Shown piece by piece: positions 36,009 to 44,592 of a DNA stretch of 64,000 nt. The DNA comes from Acidimicrobiaceae bacterium. GTDB taxonomy: Bacteria; Actinomycetota; Acidimicrobiia; Acidimicrobiales; Aldehydirespiratoraceae. Position 1 is the stretch's first letter. Each line of letters starts with the position of its first letter. The notes below the pieces were generated by a model. That model was not told the DNA's origin and made no database searches. It saw nothing but the letters and a program-made list of their open reading frames with translations. Location: contig VXTM01000021.1 of the NCBI GenBank assembly GCA_009837445.1, positions 225,101 to 289,100 of the forward strand, read 5' to 3'. The position numbers and the translations under genes are program-made.

Positions 36009-36242
36009 CTAGAGGCACAAGCCCGCTCAAGAGCGTTCCCGCGTGCCTCGATCCGGTGGCGAGATCTACATTCGTCAAGGGTGTCGCCCTCTTCTCGCGG
36101 AACTACCCGCCCCATCGGAGTCGCACACGGTGGTCGACGACCATCTGAGGCACTGCAGGCCCGATGAGTGCAGGGTCGCCGAGTACTACCGCCGCTGTCA
36201 CCCGCGGCAACTACTCTCGACGCTGTGGCAAGCCCCATCGAC

Positions 36243-36809
36243 ATGACGACGATCACCGCCCCCGCGGCCGCTGCGGCTGAGGCTATGGAGCCCTGCGAGA
36301 GGGCGATCCTGTCAGTGCTGCGCCTCTGGCCGCGCGGCGCCGCTGAAGCTGCGATCGCGCACCGCGCCGGCCTCGACGCCGCAACGGCTGCTGTGGCGCT
36401 ACGCCGCCTCCTCGATGTCGGGTTGGTCGTGTCTAGCGAGGAGACCCCGCCGGTGCGGGGCCAGCATGAGCGCATCGTGTTCTGGCGCCTCGCCGGCGCC
36501 TCGGCTACCGCGGCACTGATGGCGGATGTGCCTCGACCCGATCCCGCCCAGCGTCGAGGACCCCGAGGACCGGTGCCCGGTGAGTTCTGGCACCACTTCT
36601 GTTCGGGATCGGACCCTGCCCAGCTTCAACTGCCCCGCGACGCCACGCTGGTGGGCTGCCGCCTCATCGAATCGTTCGACTCCGAGGCCCGATCCTGGGT
36701 GCTATCGAGCTTCACCGTCGACCAGCTCTCCGCCTGCCACCGCCGCTACCCCGACCCCAACTCAGAAGCGCCTGAGCTGATCGCCGCGGCCATCGAGGCA
36801 CTGAGTTGA
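36243..36809 (+). CDS. Winged-helix protein, probable AbiEi-like antitoxin partner
   Basis: A 188-aa protein. Residues 15-75 form a MarR/wHTH-like unit (ERAILSVLRLWPRGAAEAAI, AATAAVALRRLLDVGLVVSS). The rest is alpha/beta without a known motif. ATG at 36243 (MTTITAP). Its stop overlaps the start of an AbiEii-like nucleotidyltransferase gene, as expected for an antitoxin/toxin operon; AbiE antitoxins repress their own promoter through an N-terminal wHTH. The antitoxin role is inferred from position. Confidence 0.55.
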   Translation: MTTITAPAAAAAEAMEPCERAILSVLRLWPRGAAEAAIAHRAGLDAATAAVALRRLLDVGLVVSSEETPPVRGQHERIVFWRLAGASATAALMADVPRPDPAQRRGPRGPVPGEFWHHFCSGSDPAQLQLPRDATLVGCRLIESFDSEARSWVLSSFTVDQLSACHRRYPDPNSEAPELIAAAIEALS

Positions 36810-37528
36810 CCGCCATCGGGGACTACAGCGACGTCCTCAACGACAACATGATCGCAGCGTGGCCCCGAGTCGCCGCCGCCCTGGAGGATCTCGACTGCGT
36901 GTTGATGGGCGGCACCGCGGTCGCCATGGTGCTGCGGCACCGCCACAGCCACGACCTCGACTTCATGACCATGCAACCCTTCGACTCGCGCGCGGTCGCC
37001 GCCAAGCTGCTGTCATCCGCCGCCCGGGCCGCCTACAAGGACGACGACCGGGAACACATCGCCAAAGTCGCCTTCGACGGCGTACCCGTAACCGTCATGA
37101 GAGACCTCCGAGGATTCGTCAAGGGCCACGCCACCCAGCTCGCCGCCCCCAGCGTCATCGACGGCATCGCCGTCGGGTCAGTCCCAGACCTCATGGCCAC
37201 CAAACTCGAAGTGATCCAGCACCGCCAACAGGGCCGCGACTACATCGACATATCCGCTATGGACCGTGCCGGCGCCTGCACCATCGAAGACGGCCTGCGC
37301 TACCACCGACAGCGCTACGCCCCCACCGTCACCTACGAAGAAACCCTCCGCATCGCCCGACTCGCCACCAGCCCACCGCCCGCAGACCCCGACCCCGCCT
37401 TCAACGACCACCTCGCTGGAGCTGCCGGCCACCTCGCCGCACGCCGGCGCGCCGTCCTCGACTGGGCGCTCCAATCCGGGCAACGGCCACGCCCACCGCA
37501 GCCCGAACCCCCTACACACGAATTCTGA
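36806..37528 (+). CDS. AbiEii/AbiGii-type nucleotidyltransferase toxin
   Basis: A 240-aa nucleotidyltransferase-fold protein. Seen: LEDLDCVLMGGTAVAMVLRH and RHSHDLDFMTMQPFD, which give the G-G-T ... D-x-D signature, then a conserved LMATKLEVIQHRQQGRDYID segment. AbiEii toxins of type IV toxin-antitoxin systems transfer nucleotides to tRNA or other targets and act in abortive infection. A TTG start overlaps the partner stop (TTGA); an ATG at 36848 is an alternative. The C-terminus is Pro-rich. Confidence 0.72.
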   Translation: MTAIGDYSDVLNDNMIAAWPRVAAALEDLDCVLMGGTAVAMVLRHRHSHDLDFMTMQPFDSRAVAAKLLSSAARAAYKDDDREHIAKVAFDGVPVTVMRDLRGFVKGHATQLAAPSVIDGIAVGSVPDLMATKLEVIQHRQQGRDYIDISAMDRAGACTIEDGLRYHRQRYAPTVTYEETLRIARLATSPPPADPDPAFNDHLAGAAGHLAARRRAVLDWALQSGQRPRPPQPEPPTHEF

Positions 37529-37542
37529 CCCATCCAAGGTTG

Positions 37543-39099
37543 ATGACTCAAGTCCACTCCGAATGCTTCAAGTACGCTAGCGAAAACGAATACGTCATGG
37601 TCCGCTACGCTCAGGGAGATTGGCAAACTCGCGATGCGGAATTGCTACTGTATCTAGAGGTTCCAGAGAAGCCGCCCATAGTTGGTATCGGACTGACCGG
37701 GCGAGCCGTCCACTGCCTGCGGAATGCGGGTCGGGAAGCCCGAGACATCACTGGTACCATCTCACGCGCAGGGTTAATGATGCGGATCGCAGCTGGCAGA
37801 GACGACATCCCTTGTGCCGCCTTCGTGCCAGCAGGCGATGCTCCCAAGCTACATGACTACTTGCGTTGGCACGAGTCTGTCACCGATCCATCCGTTCGAC
37901 AGACACTGGACGACTTCAAGTTCGGTCTACTGCCGATGCGCGACGCAGCCTCGTCCCGAATGACTCTCATCGCGAAGACAACGAGGGAGATGGCTGCAAC
38001 AGCTCGGTTGCGAGAATTCTTCCGCATTTATTTGGTCCCTCTGCGCGCTGGTGATGTGGACACCTTCGGTCTAATCTCAGCTTTCTTCGATGACCACGAC
38101 GAACCGCTCTATATTCGAACACCGCTCTTCGACGATGAGCTAGCCCACAAATTCGTGCAATTGCTATCGTCAGACTCCTTCGACATACACTTCTTTGACG
38201 AACACAATCGGAGGTTGATTGGCTTCCGTGCCAAGAACCCAGATGCCATTCGCTTTCGACACTTTGTGAACACGATCCGATTCGTGCCGGGTGCCCTAGA
38301 GTTCGCCCGTCAGTTCGACGACGACATGATTTCATGGTTTGTGGCTCGGTCAACAGCAGACGACGACGCCTCGCTCAGAATCAACCTGATTGAGACGCTA
38401 CCTCCCGACAACTTGTCCGAACAAAGCCAGGCCTCCCCGGGCGACTTGAATGAACGTGACATTGAGATGTGCCTGCATCGGGCGTTCAGCTATGACCAAG
38501 TCTACCGGAACCCCATACGAGCAGACAACGGACGAGAGTTCGTGGACGTGCTTGTGGTGACCAATAGGACTGTGCTGCTAATTCAGGCCAAGGACAGCCC
38601 GGTTACCGAGGAGATCCTTGGTCGTGCCATGGATCGCAAGCAGGCCAATGCCGCCAAGCATGTCAAGAAGGCCGCCGGGCAACTGAAGGGATCAATCAAC
38701 CACCTCCGATCTGGCAACTCCATCGACATCATCACGGATGGGCAACCCTATGAGCTCCACATGTCCGATCACGAGGTCTTCGGCCTCGTGGTCGTCAAGG
38801 AACTGTTTGATCCGGAGCGGCCCGCCTGTAGCCAGCTAGTCTTCTCCGTCTTTGAAGAGACCGACGTTCCCTGTCTACTTCTTGACTATGTGGATTTCCA
38901 AGAGCTGACGTACTCCCTACCTACCGAGGAGAGTCTCGTGGACACGCTTAAGCAGATGTTCGCAGCCGCACGCGAGCATGGCTTGTTCGCACGCTCACGC
39001 TTTGGCCTGGTTACGGATGGGCCGACAGTGCACTCGATACCGGACGTTGCCGCCAGAGAGCGGATGTCGCCTCCGTCAGCGCCAACCGATGTTGGCTAG
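37543..39099 (+). CDS. Uncharacterised protein with a restriction-endonuclease-like core
   Basis: A 518-aa protein starting at the ATG at 37543, 14 bp after the AbiEii-like gene. Residues 1-300 have no recognised domain (GIGLTGRAVHCLRNAGREAR, MISWFVARSTADDD). A nuclease-like core follows: IEMCLHRAFSYDQVYRNP and REFVDVLVVTNRTVLLIQAK, giving E...D...QAK as in PD-(D/E)XK folds of NERD/Mrr type. The C-terminal part (PCLLLDYVDFQELTYSL) is not recognised. It is AT-richer than the genes before it, so it was probably acquired separately. A defence nuclease is plausible but unproven. Confidence 0.6.
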   Translation: MTQVHSECFKYASENEYVMVRYAQGDWQTRDAELLLYLEVPEKPPIVGIGLTGRAVHCLRNAGREARDITGTISRAGLMMRIAAGRDDIPCAAFVPAGDAPKLHDYLRWHESVTDPSVRQTLDDFKFGLLPMRDAASSRMTLIAKTTREMAATARLREFFRIYLVPLRAGDVDTFGLISAFFDDHDEPLYIRTPLFDDELAHKFVQLLSSDSFDIHFFDEHNRRLIGFRAKNPDAIRFRHFVNTIRFVPGALEFARQFDDDMISWFVARSTADDDASLRINLIETLPPDNLSEQSQASPGDLNERDIEMCLHRAFSYDQVYRNPIRADNGREFVDVLVVTNRTVLLIQAKDSPVTEEILGRAMDRKQANAAKHVKKAAGQLKGSINHLRSGNSIDIITDGQPYELHMSDHEVFGLVVVKELFDPERPACSQLVFSVFEETDVPCLLLDYVDFQELTYSLPTEESLVDTLKQMFAAAREHGLFARSRFGLVTDGPTVHSIPDVAARERMSPPSAPTDVG

Positions 39100-39155
39100 C
39101 TGCACCTAGAGCACGGGGAACCCGTCCGTGTCGCGGTGCACGGGCATGGATCATG

Positions 39156-39404
39156 TCAGTGCTTGGTGTCCTTGGGTGGGTGGGGGTCGTTGCCGGGTGC
39201 GACGGTGTCGCTGTCGCGGAAGCGGCCGTCGCGTCCCTGGATGCGCACCTCTCCCCCGCCGGCGTTGCGCACGATGTCCTTGGCGTGCTGGATGGCCTCG
39301 GCTTGGGTCTGGGTGTGCTTGGAGGAACGCTTGGCGTGCGCGGCCTTCACGTCCCATCCGCCGTCAGGGTTGCGAACGACATAGCGGTCGCTGGGCTTCG
39401 GCAT
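39156..39404 (-). CDS. DUF2188 domain protein
   Basis: An 82-aa small protein matching DUF2188: RYVVRNPDGGWDVKAAHAKR, TQAEAIQHAKDIVRNAGGGE and VRIQGRDGRFRDSDTVAPGN, ending in DPHPPKD. Function unknown; it is common in actinobacteria and in mobile DNA. AAGGAG lies 8 nt before the ATG at 39404. It stands alone and converges with the preceding gene. Confidence 0.85.
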   Translation of the reverse strand: MPKPSDRYVVRNPDGGWDVKAAHAKRSSKHTQTQAEAIQHAKDIVRNAGGGEVRIQGRDGRFRDSDTVAPGNDPHPPKDTKH

Positions 39405-39498
39405 GATGCAAGCTCCTTGGCTCGTGATTTCCTTGTGCGCCGTCGCCCGTGTCTCCCGGGGAGATCCACGGCTCCGCCCGCGTTGGCAGGTTACAGTA

Positions 39499-39516
39499 TT
39501 GGGATTACAATTCCAA
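39499..39516. promoter_or_regulatory. Palindromic operator candidate upstream of the ShosTA-like pair
   Basis: TTGGGATTACAATTCCAA is symmetric except at one base pair (TTGG-n-ATT-n2-AAT-n-CCAA) and sits in a locally AT-rich spot about 140 bp before the DprA-like gene. It could bind an autoregulating dimer. Confidence 0.4.
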
Positions 39517-39654
39517 ACAAATGTTCGCCTCTAGTCCGACGGGTCGGCTAGACGCCACCGGTCGCGGGACATCCCCGTGGCTACATTGGTCGCAGGCGTC
39601 GCCGCCCAGGCCATCCCGCACCCGGGATACCAGGGCACACCGAGGAGGGGGCAC

Positions 39655-40614
39655 ATGCCCGAGATGACGTCCACCCAGCGGCAGATGCTCGCGCTGTGCA
39701 GCCTGGTCTCCGCCGGTGACCGGTGCGACTGGGGGGTTCTCGCTCGACAGGCCCACCGCGAGCGTTCTCTCGATGGTCTGGTGGCCGGCGACATTCCGGA
39801 GACCAGCGCGAACGCCCACAGGACCGGATGGGTGATCAAGACCGCCTCAGCGGAGAGCTGGACAGCCGCCTGGGAGCGAGCGGACTCGGAGTACCGGGCT
39901 GCGACCGCCGCTGGGGCTCGCCTGACGACCGTGCTTGACGACGACTTCCCGCTCAACTTGCGGCTGATCCACAACCTGCCGCCGTTCCTGTTCTACCGGG
40001 GCGACCTCGACGCCGACCGTGACGCCCACAGCGTCGCCGTGGTAGGCACCCGATCAGCCACCCCCGACGGAATCCACCAGGCCCGCCGCGTGGTCCGCTC
40101 GCTAACGGACAGGAGCCTCACCGTCACGTCGGGGCTGGCAATCGGTATAGATGCCACCGCTCACCGCGAGACCCTCGCATGTAGCGGGCGCACGATCGCC
40201 GTGCTGCCCTCGGGAATCACCCGGCTAGCCCCAGCCGCCAATCGGGATCTCGGAGAGGACATTGTGGCCTCAGGCGGGCTCATCGTGTCGCAGTTCTTCC
40301 CCACAGCCACGCCAGCCAGATGGACCTTCGGCAAGCGCAACGAGGTCACCTCCGGCATCAGCCAAGGCACCGTCGTGATCGAAGCATCAAGTACATCCGG
40401 AGCCCGAATGCAGGCCCGCCTCGCCTACGAGCACGGCAAGCGAGTGTTCCTGCTCGACACGCTCGTCACCGAGCAGCCCTGGGCGCAGCAGATGGTGCAG
40501 CGCCGCAGGGCAGTCGCCGTCTCGTGCATCGACGAGATCACCAGCCGGATCGCGTCGCCCGACCGGGTGCGCGACGTAAGCGACCTGCTTCACGTAGAGC
40601 CAGCGCTGTTGTAG
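39655..40614 (+). CDS. shosA: DprA/SMF-like protein, ShosA-like
   Basis: A 319-aa protein with a Rossmann-like DprA domain: VVGTRSATPDGIHQARRVVR, TSGLAIGIDATAHRETLACS, IAVLPSGITRLAPAANRDLG, SGARMQARLAYEHGKRVFLL. A helical N-terminal ~100 residues replaces the usual SAM-like domain of competence DprA. GAGGAGG before the ATG at 39655 fixes the start. The next gene, 8 bp on, is a ComF-like phosphoribosyltransferase. A DprA-domain gene paired with a PRTase gene is the composition of the ShosTA toxin-antitoxin/antiphage system, here in the order A then T. Confidence 0.72.
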   Translation: MPEMTSTQRQMLALCSLVSAGDRCDWGVLARQAHRERSLDGLVAGDIPETSANAHRTGWVIKTASAESWTAAWERADSEYRAATAAGARLTTVLDDDFPLNLRLIHNLPPFLFYRGDLDADRDAHSVAVVGTRSATPDGIHQARRVVRSLTDRSLTVTSGLAIGIDATAHRETLACSGRTIAVLPSGITRLAPAANRDLGEDIVASGGLIVSQFFPTATPARWTFGKRNEVTSGISQGTVVIEASSTSGARMQARLAYEHGKRVFLLDTLVTEQPWAQQMVQRRRAVAVSCIDEITSRIASPDRVRDVSDLLHVEPALL

Positions 40615-40622
40615 GCGCACCT

Positions 40623-41351
40623 ATGGCGCCTCCGGCCGACCGCCACGACTTCCCCGACTGCCAGGGCTGCCCGTACGTCAACCCTGGCCAGTGGACCATC
40701 TGCGTGCCGTGCGCGGCCGAACAGCTGTCCTCCATCCAGGATCCCTGTCCGATCTGCGCTCAGGAACGCCGAGACGGCCGTTGCCACAACCGCCTCTGCA
40801 CCCGTCCGGCCAATAGCCGACACTTCGAGGGCATAACGGCCATCACGCTTCACAACGATCCGCTAGTCGACGTCATGCAGCGCTTCAAATACAGGGGCAA
40901 GACGGGTTGGGGAATGATCTTCGCCCGTCTACTGATCGGCCACCTGTACGAGACATGGGATCCCGCAGACGTGGACCTCATCATCGCCAACCCGCCGAAT
41001 CCGGGTCGCAACCACACCACGCTCGTGATCGGACACGCCGCCACCTACGACACCGCTGACGACTGGCCCTTCGACGACACTCACGATCCCGCGATCATCA
41101 AGACGACCGACACAGCTCAATCAGCGGGCAAGGATCTCCCGGGCAAAGAGAGCGCCGCTCTGGAGCACGGCAACGCGCTGGTGCTGCGTCATCCAGACCG
41201 GATCGACGGCAGCCGCGTCATCGTCTACGACGACATCTGCACCACCGGCCTCCAGCTAAACGCCGTCGCTCGACACCTACGCGAATGGGGCGCCGTCTCG
41301 GTGCATGGCGTCGTGCTCGCCCGCCAACCCTGGAGCGAAGGCAGCAACTGA
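40623..41351 (+). CDS. shosT: ComF-like phosphoribosyltransferase, ShosT-like
   Basis: A 242-aa protein. The N-terminal part carries cysteine pairs of a zinc ribbon (CQGCPYVNPGQWTICVPC, CPICAQERRDGRC). The C-terminal part is a type I phosphoribosyltransferase with MQRFKYRGKTGWG and the PRPP-binding loop VIVYDDICTTGLQLNAVARH. ComF proteins act in DNA uptake, but the pairing with a DprA-like protein inside a defence island favours the ShosT toxin role. A longer central insertion (about residues 135-175) is seen compared with plain ComF. Confidence 0.72.
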   Translation: MAPPADRHDFPDCQGCPYVNPGQWTICVPCAAEQLSSIQDPCPICAQERRDGRCHNRLCTRPANSRHFEGITAITLHNDPLVDVMQRFKYRGKTGWGMIFARLLIGHLYETWDPADVDLIIANPPNPGRNHTTLVIGHAATYDTADDWPFDDTHDPAIIKTTDTAQSAGKDLPGKESAALEHGNALVLRHPDRIDGSRVIVYDDICTTGLQLNAVARHLREWGAVSVHGVVLARQPWSEGSN

Positions 41352-41433
41352 TTGCCCCCGGCGGTCCGCGGACCGCGCCGCGTATGCTCCGTACTCGGCA
41401 GGCGCAGGCATCGCGGGCTGGGAGGCTACCGAG

Positions 41434-43287
41434 GTGGACATCCAACAGATCGTCGGAGCGGCCCGATCGGTCAGCCAGTTGCTGTCGAACACGCGCTATG
41501 GCTTGGATTTCTATCAGCGCGAGTACAAGTGGGCGGATGCCCAGGTAGCAGAGCTTCTCGACGACCTGGCGGACCGCTTCCTGGATGAGTACGAGGGTTC
41601 GCATGAACGGCGGCACGTAGCCTCCTATCGACCGTACTTTCTCGGTCCAATCGTTACCGCTCAACGCGACGGCGTCCGCTATCTCGTGGACGGTCAGCAG
41701 CGGATCACGACCTTGACCCTTCTACTCATCTGCTTGCGGAGGTGGCTCAAGAATTCGCACCCCGAGGACGCCCAAGCGCTCAATCTGCTGATCTTCTCCA
41801 CATTCATGGGCAGGAGGACCTTCAATCTCGACGTACCAGAACGTGCGGATTGCCTCCAGGCCATTCTAGATGATGAGGACTTTGACCCTAGCAATGAGCG
41901 CGAGTCTGTACGCAATCTCTGGGACAGATACCGAACCATCGTTGAGCGCTTCCCCGATGATCTACGTGGTGACAACGGGCAGGTGCTTCCGTACTTTACG
42001 GACTGGTTGCAGCACCGAGTGACTCTGGTCGAGATCGGTGTACCGGATCAAGACATGGCACTCGAGATCTTTGAGACAATGAATGACCGAGGTCTTCGCT
42101 TAACGAACATCGACATGCTAAAGAGCTACCTCGTTGCCCGAGTTGGCGACGAGGACGTCATTCATGACCTGAACGAACGCTGGCGAAGGCACATCACTGA
42201 GTTGACTGAGGTTGAAGATAATGCTGATGCAGAGTTCGTTAAGGCTTGGCTGCGAGGAAACTACGCGGACACGATACGTCAGCGTAGGGCCAAGGCGTCA
42301 CCAGGTGACTTTGACATCATCGGTACTGCATTTCACAAGTGGGTACGCGATAAGTCCGAGGATCTAGACCTACGCAGAGAGGACGATTATCGTCGATTCG
42401 TGGATCACGAGTTCTTTCCGTTGAGCAGACGCTACATCGAACTGATTGACGCCTCTTCAAATCTCCGAGCTGGCCTGGAATCCGTGTGCTACAACGCTTG
42501 GACCGGCTTGACACTTCAACTGGCTGTAATCCTCGCTGCGATCACTCCTGAGGATGATGACGATACCTTCCGGCAAAAGGCTGCTCTAGTCGCCGGGGCG
42601 CTGGACATCTATGTCGTTCGTCGAATGGTCAACTACCGGAACTTCGGGTACTCAACAATCGTCTACACGATGTTCAATCTCATGAAGCAGCTACGTAACC
42701 AATCAACTGAGGTAGTTCGAAGAGTCTTGTCCCAATGGCTCGAAGACGAAGAAGAGCGCCTCGACGGGATGCTCTGGCTGGGACTGCACGGACGCAAGTA
42801 CTCACATATTCGGTATCTCCTCGCACGAATGACATCTTGGTTGGACACGGAACTTGCAACTGGCGTACCCTTCGATGAGTACATGAACTGGAAGCGGAGC
42901 CCGCCATTCGAAGTAGAACACATCTGGGCCAACCACTTCGAACGTCACGCTCATGAGTTCGACTCCGAACACGACTTCGCGGAGCACCGCAACAAGATCG
43001 GTGGGCTATTGCTTCTTCCCAAGGACTTCAACGCCAGCTACGGCGACATGCGATACGAGGAGAAGGTCGAGCACTATTTCTCTCAGAATCCGCTCGCAAA
43101 ATCACTACATCCAACGATGTACGAACACAACCCAACCTTCCGACAGCTACGTGATGACCACGACCTCGCCTTCAAGCCGTACACCTCATTCACGAGAGCA
43201 GCCATCGACGAGCGTCAAGAGCTCTTCCGTGAAGTCGCAAGAATCATCTGGAACCCGGCGAGGTTCGGACTAGACGCATCTGTCTGA
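41434..43287 (+). CDS. GmrSD-type DUF262/DUF1524 restriction protein
   Basis: A 617-aa protein of the type IV (modification-dependent) restriction family. The N-terminal DUF262 has YQREYKWADAQV (about 27-38) and YLVDGQQRITTLTLLLICLR, the ParB-like nucleotide-binding loop that drives cleavage. The middle is helical (MALEIFETMNDRGLRLTNID). The C-terminal DUF1524 has a His-Me finger type core FEVEHIWANHF (about 490) with KIGGLLLLPKDFNASYGD. S and D domains are fused in one chain. The GTG at 41434 is preceded by GGGAGG; the family N-terminus supports it. An IS1595 element is inserted directly at its stop codon. Confidence 0.88.
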   Translation: MDIQQIVGAARSVSQLLSNTRYGLDFYQREYKWADAQVAELLDDLADRFLDEYEGSHERRHVASYRPYFLGPIVTAQRDGVRYLVDGQQRITTLTLLLICLRRWLKNSHPEDAQALNLLIFSTFMGRRTFNLDVPERADCLQAILDDEDFDPSNERESVRNLWDRYRTIVERFPDDLRGDNGQVLPYFTDWLQHRVTLVEIGVPDQDMALEIFETMNDRGLRLTNIDMLKSYLVARVGDEDVIHDLNERWRRHITELTEVEDNADAEFVKAWLRGNYADTIRQRRAKASPGDFDIIGTAFHKWVRDKSEDLDLRREDDYRRFVDHEFFPLSRRYIELIDASSNLRAGLESVCYNAWTGLTLQLAVILAAITPEDDDDTFRQKAALVAGALDIYVVRRMVNYRNFGYSTIVYTMFNLMKQLRNQSTEVVRRVLSQWLEDEEERLDGMLWLGLHGRKYSHIRYLLARMTSWLDTELATGVPFDEYMNWKRSPPFEVEHIWANHFERHAHEFDSEHDFAEHRNKIGGLLLLPKDFNASYGDMRYEEKVEHYFSQNPLAKSLHPTMYEHNPTFRQLRDDHDLAFKPYTSFTRAAIDERQELFREVARIIWNPARFGLDASV

Positions 43288-43352
43288 GCAAGCGGTAGCT
43301 ACTTACGTGTCTAGCCATCAACGGCTAGGCTTCGGCTCGGATATCCACCTCC

Positions 43353-43406
43353 ACCTTCTCCCCAGGGGGCAGGACCTCACTCGTCCATAACCCCCTGGGG
43401 GAAGGT
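43353..43406. terminator. Long near-perfect hairpin inside the left end of the transposon
   Basis: ACCTTCTCCCCAGGGGG (43353-43369) pairs with CCCCCTGGGGGAAGGT (43391-43406) apart from one unpaired base, with a 21-nt loop. It may insulate the element from transcription of the upstream GmrSD-like gene. The rest of 43288-43692 has only the inverted repeats noted. Confidence 0.5.
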
Positions 43407-43542
43407 CACCACCCTTACACCCGCTCGGTCATCTCCGGGATACTCACGGGGCACCACCTCCTCTCGACACGCTTGGGATGTGCGTCGAGGCTAACCGGCC
43501 GGGCTTGGTGGCCGAGCCCTCGTCGCGGCTACGTTGCGGGCA

Positions 43543-43687
43543 GCCGTATCAACACCGCGACCCCAAGCCGTGGGGTCCGCGCGACCAGACCACCCCGCAA
43601 GCGGGCCGAGGATGCCGCCATGGCTCCCCTCGGGTCGGTCGCACGGTGTTGATACGGCTCAGCATCCAGCCCGCTTCGAGGGGAGCC
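43543..43687. repeat. Two interleaved inverted repeats upstream of the passenger genes
   Basis: GCCGTATCAACACCG (43543-43557) pairs exactly with CGGTGTTGATACGGC (43644-43658). GGCTCCCCTCG (43622-43632) pairs exactly with CGAGGGGAGCC (43677-43687). The second left arm lies inside the first loop and its right arm lies outside, so the two stems interlock like an H-type pseudoknot. The second stem ends 6 bp before the ATG at 43693, so it could also block translation. Confidence 0.6.
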
Positions 43688-43692
43688 ACCCA

Positions 43693-44082
43693 ATGCCCGA
43701 CAAACGCCGCCCCAAGGCCTGGGCAGTGCTCGTGCTGATCCTGGTGGCCGGGTTCGCTGCGCTAGTGGTCATCGACCTCACCGACGAACCAGGAACACCA
43801 CCACCACCTGTCGCCACGCAACCAGCCACAACCACCCGCCCAACTCCCACCACCGATCCGCCAAGGCCGCGCTGGTGCTCCCTCTATGACGGCTGGAAAC
43901 AGGCGGGCGACACCATGGCCAGCATCGAACGCACCCACGGCTCCAAGGTCACCACATGGCCCGACGACGCCTACACCCGCTGGGAGCGCGCCCTCACCGC
44001 CCAGATGAACAACGCCGACCGGCTATGGGACCGCACCGACGTGCCCAAGGGCTGGGACGCCCGCGCGAGGGCGTGCCGATGA
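43693..44082 (+). CDS. Membrane-anchored passenger protein with a Pro/Thr linker
   Basis: A 129-aa protein: a short basic start, one hydrophobic segment AVLVLILVAGFAALVVIDL (signal anchor), a linker rich in P and T (PGTPPPPVATQPATTTRPTP), then a small extracytoplasmic domain with CSLYDGWKQAGDTMASIERT and a final ARACR. Two cysteines could form a disulfide. No family recognised. Its stop overlaps the next ATG (ATGA). It is carried inside the IS1595 element. Confidence 0.65.
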   Translation: MPDKRRPKAWAVLVLILVAGFAALVVIDLTDEPGTPPPPVATQPATTTRPTPTTDPPRPRWCSLYDGWKQAGDTMASIERTHGSKVTTWPDDAYTRWERALTAQMNNADRLWDRTDVPKGWDARARACR

Positions 44083-44279
44083 GCCTGCGAGCGTGCCGCC
44101 ACTGTGGCCACAAGGTGCACCAGCAGACCACAGACTGCCCCACCTGCGGAGGACCAACCCCCGGCCTCACCACCGGAGAACGGACCTACAGCGGGCTACT
44201 GCTCGCGGCGCTGCTTGCGGTGGTGATCGTGCCGCTGGCGGTGCTCTTCTACGGCTGCATCAGCGCCTTCGCCGGCTGA
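44079..44279 (+). CDS. Small zinc-ribbon membrane protein (passenger)
   Basis: A 66-aa protein. RACRHCGHKVHQQTTDCPTC gives two CxxC pairs (zinc ribbon), followed by one transmembrane helix LLLAALLAVVIVPLAVLFYG. It is translationally coupled to the preceding gene by a 4-bp overlap, so the two probably work together at the membrane. Function unknown. Confidence 0.65.
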   Translation: MSLRACRHCGHKVHQQTTDCPTCGGPTPGLTTGERTYSGLLLAALLAVVIVPLAVLFYGCISAFAG

Positions 44280-44375
44280 CACCAGCGCCCGCCCGGCCTT
44301 GTCCCACGTCTCCAGGTCGATGAGGGGTTCCTCACCGGGCAGGCACGCCGGCGGCAGCTCAGGATCAGGAGCCAT
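44196..44375 (-). CDS. Possible 59-aa passenger protein overlapping on the opposite strand
   Basis: The frame MAPDPELPPACLPGEEPLID, then LETWDKAGRALVSAGEGADA, and a basic tail has protein-like composition. Its ATG overlaps the end of the upstream minus-strand gene by 11 bp. However, its last 84 bp lie antisense to the zinc-ribbon gene, so at least part may be spurious. Confidence 0.35.
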   Translation of the reverse strand: MAPDPELPPACLPGEEPLIDLETWDKAGRALVSAGEGADAAVEEHRQRHDHHRKQRREQ

Positions 44376-44547
44376 TGTCGGGGACTCCGAGATGCGTCTT
44401 GATGGCCTTCAAGTCGGCCACGACCCCGTCGATGCGGTCGCCTATGCACATCATGTCCGTCTTGAGGCCGTGGACATCGTTGCCCAGCTCGACGAGCTTG
44501 CCGCCAATCTGCGCGAGCGTCCATTGCTCTACGTCCGTGGTCGCCAT
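44365..44547 (-). CDS. Small helical passenger protein
   Basis: A 60-aa protein, MATTDVEQWTLAQIGGKLVE then LGNDVHGLKTDMMCIGDRID and GVVADLKAIKTHLGVPDNGS. Heptad-like spacing of hydrophobic residues suggests a short coiled coil. GGGAG lies 7 nt before the ATG. It is between the transposase stop and the membrane genes, inside the transposon. Role unknown. Confidence 0.6.
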   Translation of the reverse strand: MATTDVEQWTLAQIGGKLVELGNDVHGLKTDMMCIGDRIDGVVADLKAIKTHLGVPDNGS

Positions 44548-44592
44548 CAAGCCACTCCCTGATCGGTTCCGTACAACTGTACGGTACAGGGC

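Noticed and set aside
36859..37542. N-terminal extension of the 518-aa protein to 746 aa
   Set aside because: The extra part is an Arg/Pro-rich shadow of the AbiEii-like gene in another frame.
40623..41351. Housekeeping competence operon (dprA-comF)
   Set aside because: Location in a mobile defence island, the unusual N-terminal domain and the insertion favour ShosTA; kept as an alternative.
43456..43738. Extra coding frame at the start of the transposon passenger region
   Set aside because: It only reads through the inverted repeats, with no start signal or protein-like composition.
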